Positions 22,285-33,724 of a stretch of 64,000 nucleotides of DNA are shown here, in pieces. The notes beneath the pieces were generated by a model. That model had not been told where the DNA came from and searched no databases. It worked only from the letters and a program-made list of their open reading frames with translations. The DNA comes from Papilionanthe hookeriana x Papilionanthe teres (Eukaryota > Streptophyta > Magnoliopsida > Asparagales > Orchidaceae), in the NCBI GenBank assembly GCA_022702705.1, contig CM040434.1, positions 62,149,334-62,213,333 of the forward strand. Direction: 5' to 3'. Made by a program: the position numbers and the translations under genes. The stretch's first letter is position 1, and every line of letters begins with the position of its first letter.

Positions 22285-23072
22285 TGTGGGAAAAATTAAC
22301 TAATACTATTAAACAAGTGGCTAAAGATGTACTTGAAGAATCAAAAGAAAAACTTTCTATAAATAAAAAGAGTTGGTGGTGGAATAATAATGTGCATGAA
22401 AAGATAAAATATAAGAATTTATGTTATAAAAATTGGTTTAAATGTAAAAGCGTAGAGAACTGGGAAAAATATAAAATGGCCCGCAGGGAGTCTAAAAGAA
22501 TAATCTGTGACGCTAAAAATTCTACTTTGGTGATCTTTATAACATGTTAGATACTAAGGAGGGTAAAAAATATATGTATAAACTAGCCAAATAAAGAGAA
22601 AAGAAAAGTAAAGACTTAACTCAAGTAAAGTGTATTAAAGATGAAAATAAAAAAGTTCTTTTCTTAGAAAAAGATATTCAACATAGGTGGGTGAGTTATT
22701 TTGATAAAATTTGTAATGAACATGCTAAAAATATGATCAACCTTAGTGATTAATATCATTAATAATAATAAAAATTTTCATTTTTACCATCGCATTAATA
22801 GAAAAGAAGTTAAGAAGCTTTAAAGAAAACCAAGGGTGGAAAGTCTGTAGGACCTGATGATATCCCAATTGAAGTGTTGAAATGTTTAGGTGATTTAGGG
22901 GTTTCTTAGCTTACTAAAAGTTTTAATATTACCTTTAAAACTAAAAAGATGCCTGAGGAGTCGAAGAAGAGTGTTTTGGTCCCCATTTTTAAGAATAAAG
23001 GAGATGCACAAGAGTGCGCAAATTGTAAAGGAATTAAATTGATGTGTCATACTTTAAAATTATGGGAGAGGA
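22285..23072 (+). pseudogene. RTE-type LINE, left part (5'-truncated, before reverse transcriptase core)
   Basis: Reading frames with a KSWWWNN block, a CYKNWFKC block and ARRESKRIICDAK, then a GPDDIPIEVLK-like piece and KLWER, are the linker and first reverse-transcriptase motifs of a plant RTE-like LINE. Multiple stops. The LINE carries a 17-bp target duplication with one mismatch (22,268-22,284 and 37,919-37,935). At 23,072 the Athila-like element begins; the frame would continue across it to VIKHR at 36,706. Confidence 0.8.
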
Positions 23073-24741
23073 TGATGCACCAAAAATATATACTATTTTT
23101 TCTATATGATTTTACCCATTTTTGATGATATTGCACTTTAAAGAAAGGTATTTTTCATGATTTGTTGCAGGTATGATGATTTTAGGTGATTGGAGCAAAA
23201 AAAAGCAAAAAAGAACGAATTCGGAGCAAAAAGAAGCAAAATGGGAGAAAACGGCTTCTGGCGCCGCTAGCGCTAGAATGGGCACCGCCAGCGCCAACTT
23301 CTAGAGACTCTAGAATTAAATGGATGATAGAGCGCCACTAGTGCCCTATTGGGCGCTGCTGACGCCCTATGTCGGTGTAATTCAAAAATGAAGAGTTTTG
23401 GCGACTTTTTGAAGGGATGCTTAAGGAAACTCTTGGGAATTTGTTTCTAACACATATGTAACTATTTTTGGATGAAATTTGAGAGGGGGGAGAAGAGTGT
23501 AGTAGTAGAGAGAGTGTAAGTTTAGAGTTAGGGTTTGGAAGAGTGAGTGTAGAAGTAAAGATTTGAGAGGGATTCTTCTCTAAGGAGTGAAGGAGAAGTA
23601 AAGCGAGAGATTGCTTCTTCATTTTCATTATAAAGAGGGAACTGAGTATTGAAAAGAAGAAAGAAAAGGATTCAAAGGAACTTTAAGGGATTTGCTTGGG
23701 GAAGAGATAGAGATAAGTTGTATTTGCTATTGTGGTTTGTATGATTTTTCTTTTATATATAAAATCAATGTTTTATTGTGCCTTCTCTATGAATTCTAAG
23801 TAGTCTCCTTTGTCTTTCTTCTTGTATAGAGATGTGATGATGTGATGATGTGGATTTGAAGTGCTTTTAAGTATTGAAGAAATTGTGATGGTTTTTCATT
23901 TCGAACTAAATTTACTTTTCGATCTGGCCAATTGAATTGTTAAAATCTGTTGTTGTGCATTAACTCTAAAAGGATTGAGTGTCCTACAATAATAATGAAG
24001 AATCCATTTAATGTTCGTGAATGAATTGTGTAGTTCATGGGACTTGAGTGCAAATAAATAGGGAAAAGTATTTTGATGGGCTTCAAATTGGAGGTTTCAA
24101 GGTGACAGGCTGAGATCCCCAATTTGGTCCTAAGATTGGTAACTAAACTCGAAGGTTAGCCTTCAGGTGAAGGGTTAGTGGGACCTCCGTAGTGGTAGTC
24201 GGTATCCTCCCAGCCTAGTCTTAGATTTAGTGACTGAACATAGCATATGTCAATGTTCTTTACATGCTTGGAAGAGGGGGTACTCTTTTGAGGTTAAAGA
24301 AATATTTATGCTCCTATTTGGCACAATACAATAAATAATCATTCTATATAATTCACACATCATATACTCATTGTAAGAGGAAAGACACTTTTCATATATA
24401 TCAAAACCTTTCAAATACAAATCTTACTTTGTGTGTGTTATTTAATTCTGTTTAAAGATATTATAAGTAATTTTGGTTTGTTTAATCATTCATCGTTTTT
24501 CGCATCTTGTTAGTAGAAGTAAACTTAAACTTTAATTGCGATTTGAGTATTGGATTTCAGTATTAAGCTATCTATTGTAAGGAACGTGCCTTCCATGTGG
24601 GATCAATAACCAGGACTCCATTAGAGCCATGTATTACTTTATACGATATGTATACTTGCATTGAAGTTTGAACTTTACAAAATCATTATAAATATATAAA
24701 TTTGGGTTCATAAGTTCTTACATAATAAAAAGTCTGCATCA
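23073..24741 (+). mobile_element. 5' LTR of nested Athila-like element
   Basis: Starts TGATGCACCA and ends CTGCATCA. It is similar end to end to 35,036-36,700. GAGGA (23,068-23,072) before it and GAGGG (36,701-36,705) after the partner LTR are a 5-bp target duplication with one mutation. GC-rich words (GGCGCCGCTAGCGC) sit at 23,260-23,370. ATATAAATA is near 24,692. Confidence 0.9.
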
Positions 24742-24766
24742 AGTTTTTGGCTTCGTTGTCGGGGGA
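24742..24766 (+). promoter_or_regulatory. Primer-binding site
   Basis: AGTTTTTGGCTTCGTTGTCG follows the LTR directly. It resembles the TTTTTGGCGCCGTTGCCGGG leader common to Athila-like elements (recalled), with several CpG-to-TpG-type changes. Confidence 0.7.
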
Positions 24767-24973
24767 AGGTATAAACGGTATCTATTGATAATATAGCAAC
24801 TGAAAACATTTACTTTGTAGTGTGTAATTGTGTGTTTGTTTACTTGTTAGAGTATTTGTGTGATTTTATATGCATAGTATTGGATCTATAGGTTTAGTAC
24901 CTTACGATTCGGAGTTAGAGCGTACTGTTAGAAAAATTGGAAAATAACAAAACAAACTGAGAATCCTTGCAAA

Positions 24974-26540
24974 GTGGCGAATAACCAAGATAATCAGAGA
25001 AATGATATTGGAAATTTGCCAAGACCTTTAAGAGATTATGTTAATCCAACAACAGATGAAATTCATGTGACTATTTAAAATCCTGATGTTGCTGCTAATT
25101 CATTTGAGCTTAAACTTGTTATTATCCAAATGGTATAAAATAATCAATTTTGAGGAACACCTAATGAGGATCCAAATTTACATCTCTATATTTTTCTAGA
25201 ACTGTGTGCTACTTTTAAATATGAAGGAGTGTCGAGTGATCCTGTCAAGCTTATACTTTTTCCTTTTTCACTAAGGGATAAAGCTAAGGCATGGTTAAAT
25301 TCATTAGCACCTGGATCTATTAGAACTTGGGGAGAACTTTCTCAAAAGTTTCTATAAAAATATTTCCCTCCATCAAAGACTGCTAAGCTAAGAAATGATA
25401 TCACATCTTTTGGTCAGTTTGAAGGGGAATCAATATATGAAGCTTGAGAATGATTTAAACTTCTTCTTAGGAAGTGCCCACATCATACTTTACTAGACTG
25501 GTTAATAATTCAAACATTTTACAATGGATTAGTGGGATCATTAAGATCGATTATAGATGCTGCTGCTGGTGGATCGTAATGTTAAAACCTTTTAATGAAG
25601 CATACTCATTAATAGAAGAAATGGCTATAATAATTTTTAATGGCCCTCTGAACGGGTAAATCCTAAGAGAGTAGCAAGTGTCCATGATTCATATGTGATG
25701 ACTATGATAGTTTCTTAAATTGTAGCCCTTTCTAAGAAAATGGATCAGTATGGAGTGTTAGAGGAAAATTCATTTGGACAGATAACAGAATCTCAAACAC
25801 CTTATGAGACATTGAATGCTCTTAATATACCTAATAATCCTTATTCGAATTATTATAATCCTGGTTGGAAGAATCACCCAAATTTCAACTGGAATAATAG
25901 TAATTGCAATGTTAATCCACAATGGGGGAACAGTTCTATAAATCCAGTTGGAAATTCGAACAATCAAGGAAATACCAATTTTAGACCTTCTTATCCTCGT
26001 GGATTCAACAGTAACCAGCAATTTAATGACAAGAAGTTTTCTACTGAAGAAATGATTTTGAATATGGGAAATCAATTACAAGCTCAAGGTGTTGCAAGGA
26101 AAAATATTGAAAATCAATTAGGGCACATTTTCACTACACTTAATAATAGACCTTCTGGAATGCTTCCAAGTAATGTTGAGATCAATCCAAAAGATCAAAA
26201 CAAGGAACAACTTAAGGCTATTCAATAAACGAGTGGAAAGGAATTAGAGAAGAGAGTACAAAAAGAAGTTGAAATAGAGAAAGAGAAGGTGGATATTGAA
26301 AAAGGTCCAAACAAGATTTATCCATACATGGAATATCTTCTTGAACCAATGAAGATTACTGTTGAAAAACCACCACCTCCATTTCCTCAAAGATTGAAGC
26401 AACGAAATAGGGATAACAGATTTGGAAAGTTTTTAAAGATTCTTAAGAAATTAATGAAAAATATTCATTTTGTTGAAGCATTAGAACAGATGCCTGACTA
26501 TGCCAATTTTATGATGGATATTCTCAAAAAAAAATAAAGT
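24974..26540 (+). pseudogene. gag of nested Athila-like element (broken)
   Basis: The apparent start is GTG at 24,974 where ATG is expected (reading ANNQDNQRN, then LPRPLRDYVNP). The retrotransposon gag core follows: LRDKAKAWLNSL, WGELSQKFL, KYFPPSKTAKLRNDI and FGQFEGESIYEA. After frameshifts come the YSNYYNPGWKNHPNF block (25,845-25,890) and LPSNVEINPKDQNKEQLKAI with a stop at 26,226, all typical of Athila-type gag C-termini. At least nine in-frame stops. In a live element this would form the capsid. Confidence 0.9.
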
Positions 26541-26599
26541 TCACAGATTATGAAACTGTTGCACTTAGCAGAGAGTGTAGTGCAATTATTCAGAAGAAG

Positions 26600-27048
26600 C
26601 TTCTAGAAAAACTTAAAGATCCTGGTAGTTTCATTATCCCGTGTGCCATAGGTGAAAATTTTTTCGGAAGAGCCTTATTGTATCTGGGAGCTAGTATTAA
26701 TCTTATGCCTTTATCAATTTTCAAAAGGTTGGGAATAGGAGAAATTTCTCCGAAATCTATGACTCTTCAGTTGGTCAATCGTTCCATTACTTATCCTAAA
26801 GGAGTAGTGGAAGATGTGTTAGTGAAAGTGGATAAATTTATCTTTCCTGTGGATTTTATTGTACTTGATATGGAGGAAGATAAAGAAATTTCAATTATTT
26901 TGGGAAGACCATTCCTTGCTACTGGGAGAGCAGTGATTGATGTTCAAAAAGGATAATTAATTATGAGGGTTAATGATCAAGAGGTGACCTTTAATATTTT
27001 GAAATCTATGAAGTATCCCTTAATGGCAAACGATGATGAATTTTTAGG
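26600..27048 (+). pseudogene. Aspartic protease of nested element, catalytic Asp lost
   Basis: FIIPCAIGENFFGRALL...LGASINLMPLSIFKRLG and ISIILGRPFLATGRAVIDV (26,630-26,955) are the two ends of the retropepsin fold of Athila-type pol. The catalytic aspartate expected before LGAS (usual D-L-G-A) is a TAT codon, Tyr, at about 26,687. The frame ends at a stop at 26,954. The protease would be inactive. Confidence 0.85.
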
Positions 27049-28926
27049 ATGGAGGTCTATGAATATTTGAGAAAGGATCATTTTGAAAATATATTTGAAA
27101 AAGAAGTGGAGTATGAAAATATTTTTGAAGAAGGAATTGAAAATGAAGAAAATTCAGATAGTAAGAAGAATGAAGATTTGGAGTATGTTCAGGAGAGATT
27201 TGAAGTATTAGACACTATGGAAGGTGGAGATAAAAGCTTAATTCCATCTATAATAAAACCTCCTAAACTTGAGATGAAAATTTTCCTTAATCATTTAAAG
27301 TATATGTTTTTAAGAGAATCATCTACCCTACAAGTTATTGTATCTTTGGAGTTAAATGAATATCAAGAACAAAAATTATTGGAAATTTTAAAAAGATACA
27401 AAAAAGCTTTTGGATGGACTTTAGCGGATATTGAAGGAATCAGTCCTTCGATTTATGCACAGAATTTTATTAGAAGAAGAACATAAATCGAGAGTTGATC
27501 CACAGAGGAGATTGAATCCAATAATGAAAGTAGTAGTTAAGAAGGAGATTTTAAAATGGCTAGATGCTGGAATTATTTATCCTATTTCGTATAGTGCTTG
27601 GGTGAGTCCAATACATTGTGTACCGAAAAAAGGAGGAGTGACTGTTGAAGTGAATGAATGGAATGAAATTATACCCACAAGACAAATTAATGGATGGTGA
27701 ACTTGTATTGACAATAGGAAATTAAATGCCACCACCCGAAAAGATCACTTTCATCTTCCTTTTCTAGATCAAATGTTGGATAAACTTGTTTTACACAAGT
27801 ACTACTACTTTTTGGATGGATATACTGGTTATCATCAAATACCTATTGCTCCTGAGGATCAAGAAAAGACAACATTTACTATCTCTTATGGAACCTTTAC
27901 TTTTCGAAGAATGCCTTTTGGACTGTGTAATGCACCTACAACGTTTCAGAGATGTATGATGTCTATCTTCAGCACTATGATAAATAATGGAATAGAAGTT
28001 TTTATGGATGATTTCTCTATATTCGGGACTTCATTTGAAATATGTTTGGTAAACTTAGCAAATGTTTTGGAGCTTTGCGAGAAAATAAATTTAATTCAGA
28101 ATTGGGAGAAATGTCAATTTATGGTTGCAGAAGGAATTGTGCTTGGGTATAAAATTTTTGAATTTGGTATGGAGGTCGAACTGCTAAAATTTGAGTGATT
28201 GAGAGATTGCTACCACCCACTACCATGAGAGAGTTGAGGAGTTTCTTAGGACACGCTGGATTTTACAGGCGATATATTAAAGATTTTTCTAAAATTACCA
28301 AACCTTTGTGTCGACTTCTAGAAAATGATAGAAAATTTGATTTTAATGATGAATGTTTGTGTGCTTTTAAATTATTGAAAGAGAAATTAATCACTACACC
28401 TATAATTATTTCACTTGATTAGGAGAAACTATTTTAACTTATGTGTGATGCTAGTGATTATGCGATCGGAGTAGCGTTGGGGCAGAGGCATGATAAAGTT
28501 TTCAAATTCATTTACTATGCTAGTAAAACTCTTAATTAAGCTCAGATTAATACCACTACTGAAAGAGATTTATTAGTTATAGTATTTGTTTTTGAAAATT
28601 TTAGACCTTAATTAATTGGAGCTAAAAGTATTGTGCATGCAGACCATTCAGTTATCAAACATTTAATGCAAAAGAAGGATGCCAAACAAAGATTTATTAG
28701 ATGGATACTTCTTCTGCAAGAATTTGATTTTATGATAGTTGATCGGAAGGGATCTAATAACCAAATAGCTGATCATTTGTCGATATTAGAGTTTGATAAA
28801 TTATCTAAATTTGAGAAGGAAGTTACAGAAACTTTCCCTGATGAACAACTTTATACTATTATGGGAAGAAATTTGCCTTGGTATGCTGATATTGTGAATT
28901 ATATTGTGAGTGATATTACCACCTGA
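27049..28926 (+). pseudogene. Reverse transcriptase and RNase H of nested element (broken)
   Basis: The reverse transcriptase is spread over three frames: EQKLLEILKRYKKAFGWTLADI (27,364-), KKEILKWLDAGIIYPIS (27,540-), then FLDGYTGYHQIPI, FTFRRMPFGLCNAPTTFQRC and the catalytic FMDDF at about 28,000. FLGHAGFYRRYIKDFSKITKPL follows. RNase H starts with MCDASDYAIGVALGQ (28,441) and ends with an IADHLS block. A frameshift near 27,455 separates GISPSI from the MHRILLEE block, and stops at 27,698, 28,198, 28,420, 28,538 and 28,609 make it dead. Confidence 0.92.
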
Positions 28927-30095
28927 TTTAACAAGGTAACAACAAAAGAAGTTTAAATATGATGCAAGATTTTATTTTTGTGATGAGCTCTATCTATATA
29001 AACAGTGTAAGGATCTGATTATTAGGAGATGTGTGTCACAGGAAGAAACTAATTTAATTATTCAACGATGTCATGATTCTGAATTTAGAGGTCATTTCGA
29101 TGTTGATAAAACTGCTTTTAAGATTTTACAATCTGGATTTTATTGGCATACTCTTTTTAAGGATGTATACAAATATATTAAATTGTGTGACCGATGTCAG
29201 AGAGTAGGTAATATCTCTAGAAGAAATGAAATGCCTCTAAACTATAATATGGAAGTTTAAATTTTTTATGTATGGGGATTAGATTTTATGAGACCATTTA
29301 CTCCTTCATTTGGGAATTTACATATACTCGTTGCAGTTGATTATGTCTCGAAATGGATTGAAGTTATTGCTTTGCCTAGATGTGATGCTCGGAGTGTTTC
29401 AAAATTTTTAAAGAAAAATATATTTGCGAGATATGGAATGCCAAGAGTGATTATAATTGATGGTTAATCCCATTTCAGGAATAATCAAATCATGAGATTA
29501 ATTGAGAAATATAATATTATTCATAGAATTTCTACTGCTTATCATCCCCAGACTAGTGGCTTAGCAGAAGTTTCTAATCGTGGAATTAAAAGAATTTTGG
29601 AGAAAACTATGGATAATCACAAATTAGATTGCTCTGCTCGATTAGATACTGCATTATGGGCTTATAAGACTGATTTTAAGACCCCTATTGGAATGTCTTT
29701 TTATAGACTAGTGTTTGGTAAGACTTGTCATTTACCGGTTGAATTGGAGCATAAAGCATATTGGGCAATAAAAGAGTTGAATTTTAATTTGAAAAATGCT
29801 GGAGAGAAGAGATTTATGCAATTGAATGAATTGGAAGAAATTAGAAATGCATCTTATCACAATGACATGATCTATAAAGAGAGAATAAAATTGTGGCATG
29901 ATCGGAAGATATTGAAAAAGAAATTTGAACGTGGACAGAAAGTTTTGTTATACAACACAAGATTGAAATTATTTTCTGGAAAGCTCGTCTAGATGGTTGG
30001 GACTTTTTACAGTTGTAAAAGTTCATTCTTTTGGAGCTGTTGATATTGAGGATCCTGATACTGGAAAGATTTTCAAGGTTAATGACATTGATTAA
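28927..30095 (+). pseudogene. Integrase of nested element (broken)
   Basis: A zinc-binding HHCC domain (CHDSEFRGHFDVDKTA...CDRCQR, 29,068-29,200) precedes the core WGLDFMRPFTPSFG, an IIIDG block and HPQTSGLAEV, which hold the D, D and E positions. Stops at 29,258 and 29,464 interrupt the core. The C-terminal part (FERGQKVLLYNTRLKLFSGKL) ends in a stop at 29,990, with readable tail to about 30,095. In a live element it inserts the cDNA. Confidence 0.92.
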
Positions 30096-30611
30096 AGTGT
30101 TACTTTGACGGGTTTCAACCTGAATTCAAAGAGGTTTTAATGTTGAGTTCTCGATTAACTGAATGGTTTATCGGGCTGACGATGTTAACCAAGCGCTTTA
30201 TGGGAGGCAACCCATATGTATCTTTGTAGTGTGTTTGCTTATTTTTTGTAGTTGTGCTTTTAGATAGTTATTTTGGAATCCTAATGGCTCCTAAATACTT
30301 TTAAAAATTGATAAATATTGGATCGAATTGAGATATTAGAATATTTTGGGCCAAATGAAGTTCAGTGAAATTTTTTATCACTGGCGCCGCCGGCACCCAA
30401 GTACAGACTGTATGCTGAACTTCAGGATTTAAGCATCATCGGTGCCCGATCGAGTGCCGCCAGCACCCAAACCCTGGTGACGGTTATTGGAGTTTAAAAA
30501 TTCAATTTTTAGCAGTTTTGGGCGGGATCTTCTTCCTTATAACCCCCAAAACTCTATTTTAAACCTCTAACCACCAGAAAAACGAAAACTTCCTTTCCCA
30601 ATTCACATACC
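30096..30611 (+). other. Post-pol spacer with conserved Athila-type word and GC-rich cluster
   Basis: The words AAGCGCTTTATGGGAGG and CAACCC at 30,191-30,214 match a word often seen after pol in Athila-like elements (recalled). GC-rich words GGCGCCGCCGGCACCC and GTGCCGCCAGCACCC lie at 30,383-30,470, directly before ORF C. Confidence 0.55.
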
Positions 30612-31722
30612 ATGGATTCCTTCTCCATAGAACCCACTCGATCTCGCATTTTCAACTGACGAAAGTTTATCAATTTCGAGGCACAGCGATTATTCAACGA
30701 GGTGATGACGAAGAGGAGGATTATCAAAGAGAGAGGCTTTATTAATCGAGGTTTGGATAATCCTACTGCATTAGTTGAAGAGATAATAAAGAAAAGGCAT
30801 TAAGAAGTGCTATGTTACACTACAGCTGTCGTAGTCATTCCGGTTGTGAAGGAATTCTATGCAAATCTTCACGGGATAAACCAAGGATTCATCGATGTGC
30901 GAGTTAGGTTTGTACAATTCACTCCTGCAATGATCTCCTTATGATTGAGAATGTACCTATCTGCCACTATTCCAATTTCAATGCAACAAGCAATGATACG
31001 AAAGAAGTTTATCATTATTTGATGGATGAAAATGAAGATTGGGAAGTAAGAGACAATGGATATATTAGTTTCCCTTCTACATCTTTAAATCTGGTGTCAA
31101 AGCAGTGGCATTATTTTATTTCGGTGAAGTTATTTCCAACTTTGAAGATTAGTAAAGTAACCAAGGAAAGTGCTATTTTAAATTTTTGTATTTAAACTGG
31201 AAGGCCGATTGATATTGGAAATATAATTGTGAAATCTGTTTTGGGATTGATAGTTCATGGATCTAAATATGGGCTTGGACACCGGTCCACCATATTTCTG
31301 TTGTGTAGTCAATCACAAGTTCTGTATGAGAGTTGGGAAAAGGTTCTTCTTCCCTAGAGCCCTATTGATCCAACTAATCTTTATGACTGTTAAATAGTAG
31401 GAGATGAAGGTGATATGGATCTGCTTGCTGATCAACCAACCCAGACTTCACAACCCATTCGACCTTACTTTCTTGAAACTTCCAGAGTGATACTAAAGAA
31501 ATCAAGCAGTTGGAAAGAGAGGTACAGAATGTTTTGAATTCCATTAATAATATTTTTGATTTATTTGATCACATAGACTGGAGGATGAAGGAACAATTTG
31601 ATCACACTGGTCGGATTGAAATGGGCCTGATTAATCTGTTGAAGAAGAATGTTGTGATTGCTGAGGATTCATCTGATGAATTCCTATTTCGTCCCTTTTA
31701 CAATTTGTTTGTGCATCGTTAA
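30612..31722 (+). pseudogene. First ORF after pol of nested element (ORF C, putative plant transposon protein type)
   Basis: Starts at ATG 30,612 (MDSFSIEP). Blocks across frames: FINRGLDNPTALVEEI, VVKEFYANL, a QFTPAMI block, a QWHYFISVKLFPT block, a KESAILNFCI block, GRPIDIGN, and near the end a helical EREVQNVLNSINNIFDLFDHI and an FRPFYNLFVHR end at a stop 31,720-31,722. The order follows the other three ORFs in the window. Internal stops at about 30,658, 30,801, 31,192 and 31,356 plus frameshifts. It lies where Athila elements have an env-like ORF, but I see no membrane segment. Confidence 0.7.
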
Positions 31723-32601
31723 TCTATTGGAGATATCAAAGAGGAAGATAGTTAGGAGACTGATGAGGAGTGACTACTGGATTCTGCTTGTGCTTGATGT
31801 GTGTTTGCTTTGCTTTGCTTTGTTTTTCTTAGTGTGTTTAGTATTTGCTTTGCTTTGCTTTGTAGTTTGCATTTGGATTTATTATGCTTAATTTCATTGT
31901 GTGTGCTTAGATTTTAGTGTTTTCTTATCGTAGTGTACTTGCAACACTAAAAATCTAAGGGTCGTTGATTTGATTTGATGAACATGTTAGAGTTTATGTT
32001 GTAATGTAGATTTTATATATATAAGTGATGTTTTGTGTTGTTTGTGTAAGAATTGTGTTAGTTATTGCTTGTGTGATGAATAGATGCTTAATGAAGTATT
32101 AAATGAGATTATGGAGGACGAAACAATTGAAATTACAAAAAAAAAATTGGACCCAGAAAAATTTTTGCATTGGCACCGCCGGCGCCCAAATACAGAGACT
32201 TTGGCTGATTGGATAAATAGAGCGCCGTCGGCGCCCAAATACAGAAAAAGGCCAAAACCCTTATATTTCACGATTTTGACCCTGGGACCCGCGAATTTCT
32301 CCCTTGCTTTTGTCTTCCTCCTCCATTTTTGCGACTTTGAAGGACTAAGGCTTGCTGGATCTTGGATTTGAAGTGATTTCAAGGCTTTTCAAGATCGGAT
32401 CTACACTTCTCTTGGTAAGAGCTTCATTTTGAGTTAAAAATTTTTTATTTTCACCATAAGAATCTCTCACATTGCTTAAATTGAAGTTTTGGGATTTCCT
32501 ATGATGAAATTTTCTCTTACTTGTTTAGAATAGTATTTGGAGTTTACTACATTGTGGATTTGGAATTTATTAGAATTTTCTTGCAATTTTTAGAAATTCA
32601 C
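31723..32601 (+). other. Spacer between ORF C and ORF D with GC-rich words
   Basis: T/G-rich then AT-rich DNA. GGCACCGCCGGCGCCCAAATAC (split here as two words) at 32,172-32,193 and GCGCCGTCGGCGCCCAAATAC at 32,221-32,241 form a near-repeat 50 bp apart, just before the leader of ORF D. Confidence 0.6.
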
Positions 32602-33724
32602 ATGGCTCCAAGAATAAGTAAGGGGAAGAGAAAATTTGATTTTGATGAAGAAAATTTTGTCAATATCAAGGCGCTATTTCCTTTTAATTCTTACCTTTAC
32701 AATAAGAAGTGTATTCAGGATCGAGCTTTTGACAATCCTGATGGATCTGTTGAACATTAATTACTGAGCGAAAATGGGAAAGATTTTGTTATTTTACTAC
32801 AAATATTTTTTTAGATGTTGTAAGAGAATTATATGAAAACTTACCCTAGACTGAGATAGAATATGTGCTAGTTCAAAGAAAAATTGTTGAATTCACCCCT
32901 CAGCGTATCAATGCATTTTATCAGACTTGGGAACCTTTTATATGTGAATATAAAAATTTTGATACCCAAGAAGCAAATTTGAAGGAAATGATTGCTTTTC
33001 TAACAGACAGAAAAGGGAAAAGGAAAGTGAGTCAAAAACAGATGATTAACTTCCCTACTTCCAAGTTAAATGTTGCATCTAAAGTCTAGCACTATTTCAT
33101 CTCTGCAAGACTGTTACCTTCTTATGACCATAGTGAAGTTACAAGGGATAGAGCAATTTTGAATTATTGTATTCAGACTATGAAGAAGATTTCTATTGGA
33201 GCTATTTTCTTCAAAAACATTCAGTTTATTACTAGAGGAGAGACCACTGGAGGATTAGGACATCCTGCCCTGATTCACGCCCTGTGTGTACAGTCTGGAG
33301 TAGAATTCAACAATTCTGAAGAGGTAGTTATACCACTGAGACCGATTACCAAGACTATCATTCATACTTATGATTCTAATGTGGGAGCACGAGATGAGAG
33401 TAGGAGTACTAATATTCCTACTACGAGCTACGACATTCCATCCACGTCTGAGCCCCCTACATTATCCAATATTATGGAGTAGTTGAGATTACAGGGTGAT
33501 AGTATAGATAGACTCCATGGTTGGATGGTTTTAATTGAGGCTAGAAGTGATGTGAATGAGGTTTATATGAGAAGAAGAGTTGAGTATGATATTGCCTATC
33601 ATCACGCCCAGGTCAGATTCATGAGGGGGGAGATTAGTGTGATATTCCATACTTCCCCCCAGCTATACACCAAAGATCTGGTCCTACTGATCCTACTGAT
33701 GAAGATGGTGATGAAGAGTGGTAG
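32602..33724 (+). pseudogene. Second ORF after pol of nested element (ORF D, putative plant transposon protein type)
   Basis: ATG 32,602 (MAPRISKGKRKFDFDEENF), then a break at 32,758, VRELYENLP, an ORF block with RKIVEFTPQRINAFYQTWEP, MINFPTSKLNVASKV, a stop at 33,088, HYFISARLLPS, RAILNYCIQTMKKISIGAI, GHPALIHALCVQSGVEF and an acidic tail (DEDGDEEW) with a stop at 33,722-33,724. It is more like ORF copies A and B than like ORF C. Only about four breaks, so it is the best preserved ORF of this type in the window. Function unknown. Confidence 0.75.

Noticed and set aside
23338..23628. Antisense open frame in the 5' LTR (and its partner at 35,143-35,577)
   Set aside because: Both are antisense readings of duplicated LTR sequence with low-complexity Ser/Leu content.
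32062..32382. Overlapping plus and minus frames of about 100 residues
   Set aside because: Lie across the GC-rich cluster and leader of ORF D; no conserved counterpart in copies A and B.
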